Origin: Cymbidium sinense
Taxonomy: Eukaryota; Streptophyta; Magnoliopsida; Asparagales; Orchidaceae
Assembly (NCBI GenBank): GCA_021442155.1
Contig: CM038222.1
Location: forward strand, 60,114,266-60,178,265
Length of the DNA: 64,000 nt
Direction: 5' to 3'
Every line of letters starts with the position of its first letter. Position 1 is the first letter of the stretch. Positions 47,051-57,868 of this stretch are shown here, in pieces. The translations under genes were made by a program, and so were the position numbers. The notes beneath the pieces were generated by a model. It made no database searches, was not told where the DNA came from, and was given only the letters and a program-made list of their open reading frames with translations.

Positions 47051-47645
47051 TATCTTGATCTTTCTTCTAATTCAGATTGAATAGATTCTAAATCATCATC
47101 AGATTCATGCTTATTTTGTTTTCTATGATAATCAAAAAATCTCATACTGATTCGTCCATCTTGATATTCATATGAGGTACTTTCCTGTGGGACTAATATT
47201 GATTTTTCTAGAAATGAGTGTAAGTTCCATTCAGTTCCTGCATGTATCTCAGAACTAAATTTCTTTCATTCTAAGGCACGAATACCTTGACTAGCTAACA
47301 TTAATTCTAATGCTTCATTGTTTAGTCTAAATTTGACATTTGAATGTTCCTGCATTTTACCTATAAAACCTGTAGTGATTCTAAGATTCAATGATCCAGT
47401 TATCATATTGTATCCTTTTGTTTTGATACCAATTCATAAATGTTGATCTTTAATATAATCTAAATTTTCTCTAGGGATTACGATTTTTAAATCACTTAAT
47501 ACTCTGGAGTTCATGTGGAAAACCTTTGGAGAACATGCAAATAAATTTATGATTTTCTAATGTAATTATATTACAATTTTTTGAACCTAAATCTAAATTT
47601 AACCAATCTATTTTATATGTAGATTTTATGAAAGAATTTTTTAAT
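47051..47645 (-). pseudogene. caulimovirid movement protein, C-terminal part
   Basis: Read in two frames with two TGA codons, it contains NCNIITLENHKFICMF, RVLSDLKIVIP and GIKTKGYNMITGS followed by a basic/hydrophobic stretch. The order resembles the second half of the 30K-superfamily movement-protein core of caulimovirids. The tail is acidic. The N-terminal half is absent: upstream lies the duplicated primer-binding site at 47671, so the deletion edge is there. It would open plasmodesmata for cell-to-cell spread. Confidence 0.55.
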
Positions 47646-47670
47646 GAGAGGTCTCAAGATTCATAACTAT

Positions 47671-47682
47671 GCTCTGATACCA
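47671..47682 (-). promoter_or_regulatory. second tRNA-Met primer-binding site, copy I
   Basis: TGGTATCAGAGC on the minus strand with the same GAA before it as the site at 47745. The two are 74 bp apart. What follows (ATAGTTATGAATC) differs, so this marks a junction. Confidence 0.8.
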
Positions 47683-47738
47683 TTCGGGGATCAGAGATGA
47701 ACGATATACCCTAATATATTTGCAGGTTCCATTTTCTT

Positions 47739-47933
47739 TTAACCGCTCTGATACCATTCGGGGGTGTGTGCGGGTTTCTTTTTGCTACATGATCTACTGC
47801 TGTTGGATGGTTGGCTTACCTTTTCTAATGATAGAATCAGCTTCTCAATATTTTGTTGTAGATACATGTTTAATGCTACTATGTGAGCTACATGAGAGTT
47901 ACCCGTTAAACGGCTCATGTTATTTATCATCAT
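47739..47933 (-). CDS. small caulimovirid ORF containing the primer-binding site
   Basis: A 64-codon frame that begins inside the end of the preceding 82-codon ORF (overlapping ATG) and ends EWYQSG, where WYQS is encoded by the primer-binding site itself. It is also kept in the block ending at 53350, where it runs into different sequence after the site. The product is basic and Ser-rich at its end and is unrecognised. It could be coupled to the ORFs before it. Confidence 0.45.
   Translation of the reverse strand: MMINNMSRLTGNSHVAHIVALNMYLQQNIEKLILSLEKVSQPSNSSRSCSKKKPAHTPEWYQSG
47745..47756 (-). promoter_or_regulatory. tRNA-Met primer-binding site, copy I
   Basis: TGGTATCAGAGC on the minus strand, complementary to the 3' end of plant initiator tRNA-Met, the universal caulimovirid minus-strand primer. 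It lies after two small ORFs, not directly in the leader as in many genera. Confidence 0.85.
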
Positions 47934-48168
47934 ATAAATCGTGTATGGCTTGTCTATAATAGGCTGTGAATTTTTTAATTAATGGTGCCCAATCGTAATT
48001 AGGATTTCTAGATTTTGCTTCTTCTATGTTCTTCATCCCTTTAGCTATTTTTTTTTCTAATTCTTCACGTAATAGTTCTATTTCTGATAATTTTGTAAAA
48101 ATATTTACTTCCATTGGTTCTACTCGTAATCCTACTTCATAAAATTGTGGAGGCAATCCTAATGTCAT
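47920..48168 (-). CDS. caulimovirid small ORF B (82 codons), paralogue of ORF A
   Basis: Starts MTLGLPPQFYEVGLRVEP then EVNIF; a Leu/Glu/Lys helix follows (ELLREELEKKIAKG), then YYRQAIHDLYDD. This is the layout of ORF A just upstream, so the pair arose by duplication. The start is two bases after ORF A's stop (TAA TT ATG), suiting coupled translation. No catalytic motif. The frame is open here but broken in the block at 53774-53525. Function unknown. Confidence 0.6.
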   Translation of the reverse strand: MTLGLPPQFYEVGLRVEPMEVNIFTKLSEIELLREELEKKIAKGMKNIEEAKSRNPNYDWAPLIKKFTAYYRQAIHDLYDDK

Positions 48169-48170
48169 AA

Positions 48171-48407
48171 TTAATTGTCTGATAGATCTCTAATGGCCTT
48201 ACGGTAATAATGACATACTTTTGCTATTTCTACTGTATGATGATTTCTAGCTACTTTTAATGTTAATGCATGTAATATTTCTTTCATTTCTTTTTCTAAT
48301 TCTTTACGTAATATTTCTATTTTTGATTCATATTGAAAAATATTTACTTCTACGGGTGCTAATTGTAAGCCTACATTATATAATTGTTCACGTAATCCTA
48401 CAACCAT
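48171..48407 (-). CDS. caulimovirid small ORF A (78 codons)
   Basis: Starts MVVGLREQLYNVGLQLAP then EVNIF, followed by a coiled-coil-like KELEKEMKEIL stretch and YYRKAIRDLSD at the end. It is the first ORF after the leader. Two other copies exist: 54013-53777 (open) and about 49382-49145 (frameshifted). Preservation in two of three copies, and the shared fold-like pattern with ORF B, argue that it was a real viral protein. Unrecognised. Confidence 0.6.
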   Translation of the reverse strand: MVVGLREQLYNVGLQLAPVEVNIFQYESKIEILRKELEKEMKEILHALTLKVARNHHTVEIAKVCHYYRKAIRDLSDN

Positions 48408-48544
48408 GGATGTAATTTATTTATGCAGAGATGAGATAAATGTTTTGCCCTTTGGGTAGATATGATCAACTATTACTCCATAGGCTCGCTGTTCTAGACC
48501 GTAAATATAAGAATGGTTTAGTAAGAACTTTTTCCTAAATCTCA

Positions 48545-49090
48545 GTTGTTGATATTGGTATAATCTGTGATATCTTCTGGATCACTAATAGTATTAGAAG
48601 CAATAGATGATTCAGATGATCGTTTGACTTGTAAAGAAGTATTTTTCCTTTTATAGCTAATTTTAATTTACATATTTTTAATTTGATTTTTCTTTAATCA
48701 TTTTTGTATGTTTGCATTAACTCTTGATGTCAAGATTTTATCCATATTTAAGTGAATTTTTCTAATTCAAGATTAATCTTTTCTACAATAGCTTTGGTTT
48801 AATACACTTGATTATGATATTTTTCAAACATAAATGACATATTTCCGTAAGACATAGTTTGACATCTATATCTATGATTTTATCCCGGATAAGTAATTAC
48901 AATGAAAACATTCTTTAGTCATACTACATTTTCCTAATTCAAATAAATGTTCACAATTCATTTTATAGATTATTGTTGTAATTCGTTCTACAGGCTCGAC
49001 TGTTCCTTTATACTTATAATTTTGCGTATTGTCTTGATAGTTTAGAGAAGTTCCTGGTCTATACGATCGTCCTGGTTCTCCTTCTTCTGA
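48545..49090 (-). pseudogene. caulimovirid polyprotein fragment, copy III
   Basis: Covers the GTSLNYQDN region, Cys-rich segment and the start of the protease, equivalent to 46800-46175, with many short deletions. It begins right after a decayed ORF A (junction about 49100) and ends in a junction at about 48540, where GGTTTAGTAAGAACTTTTT-like sequence from the downstream ORF intervenes. Confidence 0.7.
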
Positions 49091-49144
49091 TACTGCTAAT
49101 CTTTAGTACCACATTTTAGCTACTTTTAATGTTAATGTCATAAT

Positions 49145-49382
49145 TAATCGTCTGATAGATCTCTAATGGCCTTACGGTAATAACGACATACCTTTGCTAT
49201 TTCTACTGTATGATGATTTCTAGCTACTTTTATTGTTAATGCATGTAATATTTCTTTCATTTCTTTTTCTAATTCTTTACGTAATATTTCTATTTCTAAT
49301 TCATATTGAAAAATATTTACTTCTACGGGTGCTAATTGTAAGTTCTACATTATATAATTGTTCGTAATCCTACAAACCATGG
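49145..49382 (-). pseudogene. small ORF A, copy III, frameshifted
   Basis: Matches 48407-48171 closely in bases, but single-base indels near the start (GTAAGTTCTACATT and TTCGTAATCC regions) destroy the frame. Confidence 0.7.
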
Positions 49383-49917
49383 ATGTAATTTGTTTATCAG
49401 AGATGAGATAAATGTTCGCCTGGTAGATGATCAACTATTACTCTATTCATTTTTACCGTAAATATAAGCATCATCCTTACAACTTATTTCACTTATATAT
49501 TTTGGCAGAGACATGATTAAATTCAGAATATCATACACCGATAATTCCTTATGATTACTTCAGATTTGATGATACGTAAAACTCACAAAACCACACTTAC
49601 ACTCTCATCATTCATTTCATATCTGAGAGCATCGTAGAGGTTATTAATCATTGTATCTAACTAATCATAAACTTCACAGAGTTATATAACATATTTAAGG
49701 TGAGATACATTAATTACAGAAAGTTAATCATATCTCCTCTTGAGGAGAACACTATAACTACTCACTAATTAGCATAATGAAACAAAACTAAAACATATTA
49801 TTAAGGAAATTTAAAACATACTTACAGACTTCCTAAAGGTGGCACTCTGGAGAGAGGAGGCTAATGTTTTTTTTCTCGATTTTTTTTTTGTTATCCTTCT
49901 TACAGACTGACGGACCC
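49383..49917 (-). other. caulimovirid leader, copy adjoining the 49.9-kb promoter
   Basis: About 530 bp between TATA box and ORF A; matches 54539-54014 with indels. It would be the structured pregenomic RNA leader. No polyadenylation signal was identified with certainty. Confidence 0.5.
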
Positions 49918-49925
49918 TATTTATA
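49918..49925 (-). promoter_or_regulatory. caulimovirid pregenomic promoter TATA box
   Basis: TATAAATA followed by GGGTCC on the minus strand, with a matching copy at 54540. It lies between the last decayed ORF and the leader, where caulimovirids have their main promoter. Confidence 0.6.
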
Positions 49926-49976
49926 ATAGAAATAACCGACCTTACAAACCGACATATTAAGGGGCGGAAAGTAAAA

Positions 49977-50854
49977 TTACATAAAGAAAAGCAAAGATTC
50001 CTTCTGATGAGGCGGAGTGAAGAGTCTTGGCGGTGAATTAATTCCTTTTACTTTACTTTTTGTAAATGGAGAATCTTCTTTTGAAATTTTAAACGAAAAT
50101 GATAAAGGGCTGGTGTCCGCCATATTCTTTTCTTCTGAAGGCTGAATTAATTTTAAATGTCTCGGTCCCACCTTGAATTGTGCTGCTGTTGGTGCGAAAA
50201 TCGAATTGGAGAGGGTCCCACCTAGATTCTTTTCTTTCTTCGATCGTAACTGTTGTTTTATGCTAGGTATGATTACTTGCTTGGAGGAGAAGAATCTTAT
50301 TTAATGCTTACTTGCTGCAGAAGCTTTTACTTTGTGCTGCATAGTAGTGCTTACGGTTCCATCCTGTTATCTATTGCCTGGAGTTCCATTTCATCGAGTC
50401 CCTCAAGCCAATGTTGTTCCATGGAGGATTCGTCACTGATATGACTTGGTGCTGGAGAGAGACGTTGATAAACTGTCTGATAATCACCTAATTGCTGAAG
50501 TGAATGCCAATTAATTATTTGGATGTGTGCTAATAAATTGGTATGCATGGTTGTGATATACTGAACGATAAAAATTTCCTCTGATTAATCTGTCATTGAG
50601 GAATATCATTATATTTTTATCTTGATAAGCTAAATGATCATGAGAGCGAGGTCTATAGAAACCATTTTGTATTTGTGCTATTTGATATAATCAATGATGG
50701 AGGATGCTGCTCTTGGCATTTTCTGTAATTGCTGGATGGTCTTCATTTCTTTGTTCGGCTTTAAAAAATCTTGGAGTCTTGATAATTTCTATAACATATT
50801 TTGCCTCATTAAGTCTTCATAATATGGTGTAATAGACTTGATCAAGAGAGTAAC
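49977..50854 (-). pseudogene. decayed caulimovirid 3' reading frame(s)
   Basis: Protein-like stretches in several frames: IIKTPRFFKAEQRNED (about 50790-50745), HTNLLAHIQIINWHSLQQL and the following region (50545-50355), and a 64-codon frame at 50171-49977 (MGPRHLKLIQPSEEK). The last part recurs at 54786-54600. It follows the downstream ORF and runs up to the promoter, so it is the 3' end of the genome. No domain recognised. Confidence 0.5.
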
Positions 50855-51802
50855 TTAATACATGTCATTATCTTCAAATAAGAACCATAAAATCCTTTGT
50901 AATTCTGAATGTGGAAGAGAGGAAATTTGTTCTTCGAGAAGTTCATCTTTACTGATAATAGCTTTGGATAATAGTCCATAATTTAAAAGATCCTTGATGG
51001 TCCATTGGTGGAATTTTTTAACATATGCTAAGTGGAGTGAAAGAGTCACCATCCGGAAGTTGGAAATGCGAACGGGACAAGGATTATGAATATCAGTTTG
51101 ATAAACATAAGAAACCCCATGGGTGGCTTCATTTATCCCATATCTTGCTAATTTCGTTGACACAATCTAGCATGTCTAATTCCTTGGTTCTTTTTAATGT
51201 TTTAAATATTTTATGTTTTACATTTTTGGGCATTTCAAGTAGATATAGATATTGTAATTGTTTTTCTAAATTGTCCTGAGATATATATATTATCATTTCT
51301 ACAAAGTCATCTTTTTCGGCAGAAAGATCATTATAATCTCTAACTAACTCTTTATATTTTTTCTTTTCTTCTTCTAGTTCTTTTTCTAATTCCTGAATCT
51401 TAGCTTCTTGATTTGGTATTACTACCTTCTGAAGATTAGCAGGTGTTTTTGGTACTAAAGATATTTGACTATGGTGTATCTATTTCTCTTTTCTGATTTT
51501 GTTCAATCAATGGTCATTTATACTTGTGAAACATAAGGTTAAGCAATTTAAAGTATTTATCATAGAACCAAGATATAACGGTTTGGGTTGTCTAAAAGGG
51601 TTCTTTGAAAATGGTTTAATGATTTTGTAAGAACTTTTGGTCTGAATTGGAGGTTGATGCCGGCTCGGCTTGGTAAGGAAAGATGTCCGAAATGGACAAG
51701 GTTTGGTGGAGATAGGTCGAAGTATTCTGGAGATGGTATATATGAGGAAGAGGCTTTGGAAGAAGAAGAAGGTTTTGATGATGATGGCTTTTGAGAATCC
51801 AT
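50855..51802 (-). pseudogene. caulimovirid ORF downstream of RT, copy II
   Basis: Same Ser-rich start (51802), coiled coil and THGVSYVYQ region as copy I. The C-terminus is complete here (ELQRILWFLFEDNDMY then stop). Frameshifts lie near 51560 and between 51280 and 51160. Comparing copies shows one protein of roughly 300 residues. Confidence 0.65.
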
Positions 51803-51924
51803 AATATGTTGTACCTGTATAAAAATAATAAATGTTATCTTATTTCTATCTACTGAATCATCTGAAGATAAATTCCTGAATGCCTATATGATAATTCTTG
51901 CGAATCATCAAATTATGGAGGCTT

Positions 51925-53340
51925 AAAATCCGTAGATTTTAAATCTTTCTTAGGATACTTAACAGCTCGGGATAAGAAATCTGTAAGAAAATTATTCTTT
52001 CCTTTTATATGTTTGAATGTAACATTATAGCCATTACCTTTAATGGTAGTTATAAAATTTATCCATCTCTTACTATATATTTTCTTTTCATTTTTATTTT
52101 TGTAAAAATGAACAAGGCTTCACAATCTGTGCGGATGGTAAATTCTTTTTGTAAAAATAATTTAAAAGCATGTAATGCATTAATAACTCCTAATATTTCA
52201 TAATCTAAAGATGTCATTAATGCGAAGTTATTTAAAATTACAGAACATAATTTTTTCATATTTTGAAATGCTTCTTTGTAGGCTTAACTTTTAATTCTGC
52301 TCCCAGATGCATCTATATTTTTATAATCAATTTCTAATGGAAGGGTTAATTTTGGAAGATGCTTTCTTGCTCTTTAATTTTTTGGATGATTTTAATATCT
52401 TCTAGGTTGAAGTATTTTTGACCGGTAGTTGAGGTTTTTTTTATATAATGATTTAATTATTTTTTCTATATCTTTGATATATGGACGAGCATAATTTAAT
52501 AATCCTAAGAATTTATGTAATTCTTTAGTATCTTCTAATCTATCAGGAAAGTCTAAAACTTTCTTTGCTATATGATCTTGTAGCTCAATTTCTCCTTTAC
52601 CTATTCTTTGTCCGAGAAAATTGATATATTCTTTGGCAATTTCTATTTTCTTTTTAGATAAAATAATACCGTTTTGAATGCATAACTCTAGGACACTTTC
52701 TACATGGTTATAGTGTTCTTAGAGAGTATGTGATGCAACTAAGATATCATCTATATATAGAACATAATTAAGTTGACGAATGGTCCATTTTTCTTTGGAA
52801 AATACTAAGTGTATTTTTTAAACTAAACGGCATGATTAACCATTCATAATGTCCTATTGGTGTTGTGAACGTATGGTATTGATTAAATTTAATTTGTCAA
52901 AATCCGATTTATAATCGAATTTACTAAAGTATTTTTTATTTTGAATTAAATTAATTAACATATCTTTATCTGGTATTTTATATCCATCTTCTTCAGTGTT
53001 ATCATTTAAAGGTTTATAATTTATTACCATGCGTGCTTTACCTCAAATTATTTCGGCATGACCTCTTACTATGAAGGCGGCTGACCTATGTTCAGATTTT
53101 GAGGGTCTAATAAATCCTAAATCCCTTAATTCCTTAATTTGGATTTGGAATTCTTCCTTATCTAATGGAGAGTATTCTAACTCTTTTGTACGGATAACTA
53201 AATCTTTATTAATAATGGGAATATTGGCTAACTCTTTATTTTTGTCCCAATTTTTAAGGGATGTTCACCTATAATCTGGATTTCTTCAGCTAACTGAAAG
53301 ATCTTTTCTAATGGTTTGGGGATATGATATGATACACAAC
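51925..53340 (-). pseudogene. caulimovirid protease end, RT and RNase H, copy II
   Basis: Aligns along its length with 45620-44147, with many single-base and short deletions. The FDCK and YIDD regions are recognisable in bases only, and the longest frame is 66 codons. It begins immediately after the primer-binding site at 53350, so the whole movement-protein and Cys-rich region is deleted. Confidence 0.8.
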
Positions 53341-53349
53341 TAATCTTTT

Positions 53350-53361
53350 GCTCTGATACCA
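53350..53361 (-). promoter_or_regulatory. tRNA-Met primer-binding site at a deletion junction
   Basis: TGGTATCAGAGC on the minus strand, preceded by the same bases as the site at 47745 but followed at once by protease-region sequence. The junction falls within a few bases of the site. Confidence 0.8.
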
Positions 53362-53524
53362 TTCAGGGTGTGTGTGCGGGTTTCTTTTTGCTACATGATC
53401 TACTGCTGGTGGATGGTTGGCATACCTTTTCTAATGACAGAATCAGCTTCTCAATATTTTGTTGTAGATACATGTTTAATGCTACTATGTGAGCTACATG
53501 AGAGTTACCCGTTAAACGGCTCAT

Positions 53525-53774
53525 GTTATTAATCATCATATAAATCGTGTATGGCTTGTCTATAATATGCTGTGAATTTTTTAATTAATGGTGCCCAATC
53601 TTAATTAGGATATCTAGATTTCTCTTCTTCTATGTTCTTCATCCCTTTAGCTATTTCTTTTTCTAATTCTTCACGTAATAGTTCTATTTCTGATAATTTT
53701 GTAAAAATATTTACTTCCATTGGTTCTACTCGTAATCCTACTTCATAAAATTGTTGGGGCAATCCTAATGTCAT
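53525..53774 (-). pseudogene. small ORF B, right-hand copy, broken
   Basis: Near-identical bases to 48168-47920 with a short deletion and changes around 53605-53625 that break the frame. Confidence 0.65.
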
Positions 53775-53776
53775 AA

Positions 53777-54013
53777 TTAATCATCTGATAGATCTCTAAT
53801 GGCCTTATGGTAATAACGACATACCTTTGCTATTTCTACTGTATGATGAATTCTAGCTACTTTTAATTTTAATGCATGTAATATTTCTTTCATTTCTTTT
53901 TCTAATTCTTTACGTAATATTTCTATTTCTGATTCATATTGAAAAATATTTACTTCTACGGGTGCTAATTGTAAGCCTATATTATATAATTGTTCTGGTA
54001 ATCCTACTGCCAT
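53777..54013 (-). CDS. small ORF A, right-hand copy
   Basis: 78 codons, open, with the same start, EVNIF block and YYHKAIRDLSDD end as 48407-48171. It lies after a leader and the TATA box at 54540, in the same order as elsewhere in the array. Confidence 0.55.
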   Translation of the reverse strand: MAVGLPEQLYNIGLQLAPVEVNIFQYESEIEILRKELEKEMKEILHALKLKVARIHHTVEIAKVCRYYHKAIRDLSDD

Positions 54014-54539
54014 GGATGTAATTTGTTTATGCAGAGATGAGGTAAATGTTCTGCCTTTTGGGTAGATATGATCAACTATTACTTCATGTAGGTTATTCTG
54101 ATAAATATAAAGCGTCGTCGCAGAACTTATTTCATTTATATATTTCTACGTGATTAAATTAGAATAACATACGGTAATTCCTTATATTCTTGATTTGATG
54201 ACACAAACTAAAATGCCACAAGCTGAGCGGGACTTACAAAGATACCTTCATGCAGGAGATGGTCATGAGGTTATTATGAATTCATTGTAACTAATACATA
54301 AACTTCTAAGAGTTCGTATATATTTAAGGTAAGGGACAACATTAATTCCCCATAGAAAATTTAATCATATCTCAAGACACTATAACTACCATTAGTATAA
54401 TGAAATAAAACTAAAACATATTATTAAGGAAATGTAAAACATACTTACAGACTTTCTAAAGGGGGCACTCTGGAGAGAGGAGGCTAATGTTTTTTTTTTT
54501 CTCGATTTTTTGATATCCTTCTTATAGACTGATGGACCT

Positions 54540-54547
54540 TATTTATA
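54540..54547 (-). promoter_or_regulatory. caulimovirid promoter TATA box, right-hand copy
   Basis: TATAAATA followed by AGGTCC on the minus strand, equivalent to 49918-49925. The sequence upstream in viral sense (54560-54786) matches 49945-50165. Confidence 0.6.
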
Positions 54548-54786
54548 ATAAAAATAACCGATCTTACAAACCGACATACTAAGGGGCGGAAAGTAAAATT
54601 ACATAAATAAAAGCAAAGATTCCTTCTGATGAGGCGGAGTGAAGAGTCTTGGCGGTGAATTCCTTTTACTTTATTTTTTGTAAATGGAGAATCTTCCTTT
54701 GAAATTTTAAACGGAAATGATAAAGGGCTGGGGCCGTCATATTCTTTTCTTCTGAAGGCTGAATTAATTTTAAATGTCTGGGTCTC

Positions 54787-55654
54787 ACGCCATCTTAATC
54801 GCCCATTTATTTATAACAAAATAACAAAGCAATTTATAGAAGCGCACAGGAAAAGAAAAAAGTAAAATTAAAATAACACCCTCAAGATGACACCATCATT
54901 CATCCAAGACAATTGATTTTTTAAATTGTCATAGATTCTGGAAAGAATAATCATGCGTAATATTTCATCATCAACAGGCTCCGTTTGAGACAACGGTGAT
55001 GATGCGGTGAGAGTTGAATTGCACACAATTATATTTTTCAATCTAACGTGATAGAATATAGCTATTATAAAAAAACTACAATTTGACCTTTTTAAAATTA
55101 AAAAAATTTGTAATATATTTCACAGCTTCTTAGATAATAGCCTTTTTTTGCAGCAAGTCCATCACTATTTTTTCAAAAAGTTGAAATTATAAATCTACTA
55201 ATATATTATCATGTTGTTGCTGATGCTATTTTGTACAACCCATATCTCTATGATTTAGATATTTTTTTGAGAGTTCTAATACTTATGCTTTGAAGACTAA
55301 TGTGAGAATTGTAGTTTTACTACTTACAAAACTTTAGTAAATCTGCATCTACACATGAATGGAGTGCGTTCAAGGAAATGAAGAAGACTTTGATTGTTCT
55401 AAATAAACATGCATTTGAGAAAGAGAGTGGTTAGGAAGATAACATTTACTTAGCAGCTGCGGAAGTTAAAAAAAAATGATAATCCAAAGCTGTGGCTTTG
55501 CCTGATGATATGAAACATATCTTTATTGATTCTAAAGATATTTGTCCTAATGAATGACTCTACTGTAAATGAAACAGTTGTCTCTCAAACATCCTCAAAA
55601 ATTTGATCGAGTTCAGATCTGACTTCAATGTCTGAATTTCACTCCAGGATCTTG
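54787..55654. other. host segment, duplicate of 17240-17835 plus 22940-23985
   Basis: Matches run through the point where retrotransposon 2 sits in the other copy, so it is the empty site. No gene until the GT14 remnant. Confidence 0.75.
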
Positions 55655-56160
55655 TTGGATGGCCCACTCTCGCTCCTTCATCGACTACTGCATATGGGAC
55701 TGGAACAATCTCCTCCAAACCATCCTCATATACTAAGTCAATTTCCTCTCATCACTCGAAGGCTACTTCCGCACCATCCTCTGCAACGCTAAAGATTTCG
55801 CCAACACTATTGTCAACCACAACCTCCATTTCATATCATGGGACAACCCACCTCAGCAGCACCCGCATTATCTCAACTTGGAGGACATGGAGCTCATGGC
55901 CAACAGCAATGCACCATTCGTGAGGAAGTTCCGGAAGGACGATCCGGTCCTCGTCAAGATCGACGCCGACCTCATTTTCCGTGGGGCCGGAAGGCTGGTT
56001 CCGGGGGGATGGTGTGTGGGGGGAAGAGATAATGGGAGTGATCCCTGTCTCGCCGTCGGAGACAACTCAATTCTTCGTCCCGGCTCCGACACGATCAGAT
56101 CGCATAAGCTTATGGAGAAGCTTTTATCGAAAGAGAACTTCAGGCCGAGGTAGTGCAAGT
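55655..56160 (+). pseudogene. GT14 glycosyltransferase (core-2/I-branching family), 3' fragment 2
   Basis: A nearly continuous frame with the family blocks in order: SRSFIDYCIWDWNNLLQTIL, EGYFRTILCNAKDFA, NHNLHFISWDNPPQQHPHYL, LEDMELMANSNAPFVRKF, DPVLVKIDADL, LVPGGWCVGG, SILRPGSD and LMEKLLSKENFRPR. The family ends with a QC(K) tail; here TAG replaces CAG just before TGC AAG TGA. A second in-frame stop is at about 55735. Only the acceptor-side C-terminal half is present, possibly one or two exons, with no signal anchor. Golgi glucuronosyl- or xylosyltransferase-like chemistry is family knowledge; this copy is a pseudogene, less decayed than 23985-24475. Confidence 0.85.
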
Positions 56161-57125
56161 GATTATTATAACGCAGATTCTGTAATAACAGTTATTTTTT
56201 GTCTCATTTTTTTTATTTAGATTAATGAAAGAATGCAGGAATGTTTGTTCTATCGTTCCTCTGTGTAGACACCTTTTTGGATTCATGCATAGAGTTGAAT
56301 GGCTTACAGCATTTAGTTGATGTTGGTATCCACTTATTTATATTAAATTAAATGATTTTTTTATTATTTTTCATGTAATTTTTATAAATACTAAAAATAA
56401 AATTATTTTCTAAGTTTAATATATATATATATATATATATATATCATGCCATTCATAAATCATGACATTAAGAAAATATTTAAAAAAATCAATATAGTAA
56501 AACAACAATAAGTAACAAAATTTCAATAACAACTTAAAAAAATATAATCATAAAAAATTTCTAGAATATAGCATATAAAAAATAAAAACAATATTAAATA
56601 TAATATAAATAAAAATTTTATATTAATTATATAATTAATTAATATTTATTAAATTTTAAATAGTTATTGAAGACATGTAAAAGTATGGATACATCTTGCC
56701 TTAAATTAAATTATCTAATGTGACAGAAAATAGGATTATTTATTTTTAAAATATTAACAAGTTGACAATAATAATTCTGGTAACCCATATCCCAGCAGGA
56801 TAATAAGCCCGCGCAACTAAGCTCGACGAAATCTAAGACGTATGCTTAAATATAAATAGATGTTAATTTCTTAATGATTTTACTATGTGGGACTAAAACT
56901 GTATGATTAAGCTTGGGTTACTGTTTATTACTATATTTCTATCTTTGGCTATGAATATTTATAAATTACATAATTTAGAACTCAGACATTGTTAACTTAT
57001 CTATTTAATTGTATTAAAAGGTTGAAGCAATTTATAAAAACATGCATGAAAATAAACTTTAATTAATTTATTCTTTAAAATTAATAATGATTGTTTTTTT
57101 TTTTAAGAAAATAGGCTCTTGTAAC
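56161..57125. other. AT-rich host flank, duplicate of 24476-25310 and of 1-680
   Basis: Contains a TA microsatellite (about 56421-56443) and, at about 57055, the empty site for retrotransposon 1. No gene. Confidence 0.7.
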
Positions 57126-57868
57126 TTGTTAGAAGCCAATGCTAAATTTATAGAAAATCCAAATTAATTATTTCTCATTATTGTGACCAATACATTTATG
57201 CTAATTATCTGACCTTTTTGTGGTGGAGGCACAAATTTCTTCTTCATGGAATTAAAACTATAGTTATTTACTTTATAAAATATAATAATAATAATATTTA
57301 GATTTAGCCATGACATAAAAATGCATTAATACAGTTATTTTTCTTCAAATCTTCTATTAAAAAAAATTCGGATCATGATATTTTAAAAAATTTATATTAC
57401 ACTTATTTTAAGTCAATTTAAAAAATTTTAATTTTCATTTGATTGTGTGATTCATAACAGTGGTGATGTAGGAAGGGGAAAAGAAAGTAAAATGGGCTTT
57501 TATACACTCAACTATTGGATTTAAATTGCTTGTGATTACACCAAAATCTTATTAATAAAATACCTATAAGACATGAGTAAAAATAAGAGATAATGATCAT
57601 TTAAAAAAAAAAAGATTTTGAGATTTCACTACATTCTTAAAAAGTACAAATATTAAGTAGATAATTCAATATTCTTATCTAACCTTTATACCCTTTTATT
57701 TATAGACTCGAGTTTAATCATAATATGATAAAAATGTTATGTTACTACAAAATATAAAAAAAATAATTATAAAGTAAAGGTTATACTCATGAAATTTAGG
57801 AAATATTAATATTCATAGAATCTTATAATTAAAAAAAATACTACATTACTATTATAATAATAAACACT
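57126..57868. repeat. 740-bp duplicate of 35250-35985
   Basis: Almost identical over its length (shared GAAGCCAATGCTAAATTTAT, GGAAGGGGAAAAGAAAGTAA and ATTAATATTCATAGAATCTT). The high identity next to more diverged copies elsewhere suggests a later duplication or conversion. Confidence 0.85.

Larger units (their letters stand above)
43137..54786 (-). mobile_element. endogenous caulimovirid array, at least three partial genome copies
   Basis: All pieces read on the minus strand, head to tail, between host sequences equivalent to 16285 (left) and 17240 (right). RT and RNase H without integrase, a tRNA-Met primer-binding site and a polycistronic layout identify Caulimoviridae. The copies are: I (about 48420-43137), the fullest; II (about 53345-50855, RT to downstream ORF, continuing to the promoter at 49.9 kb); III (about 49400-48545, small ORF then polyprotein fragment); plus a promoter, leader and small-ORF block at 54786-53350. 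Every long frame has stops or frameshifts. Genus not assigned. Confidence 0.88.

Noticed and set aside
47671..47756. LTR retrotransposon primer-binding site instead of viral
   Set aside because: TGGTATCAGAGC is also used by Ty1/copia elements, but there are no LTRs or integrase here, and the RT and movement-protein-like regions are caulimovirid.
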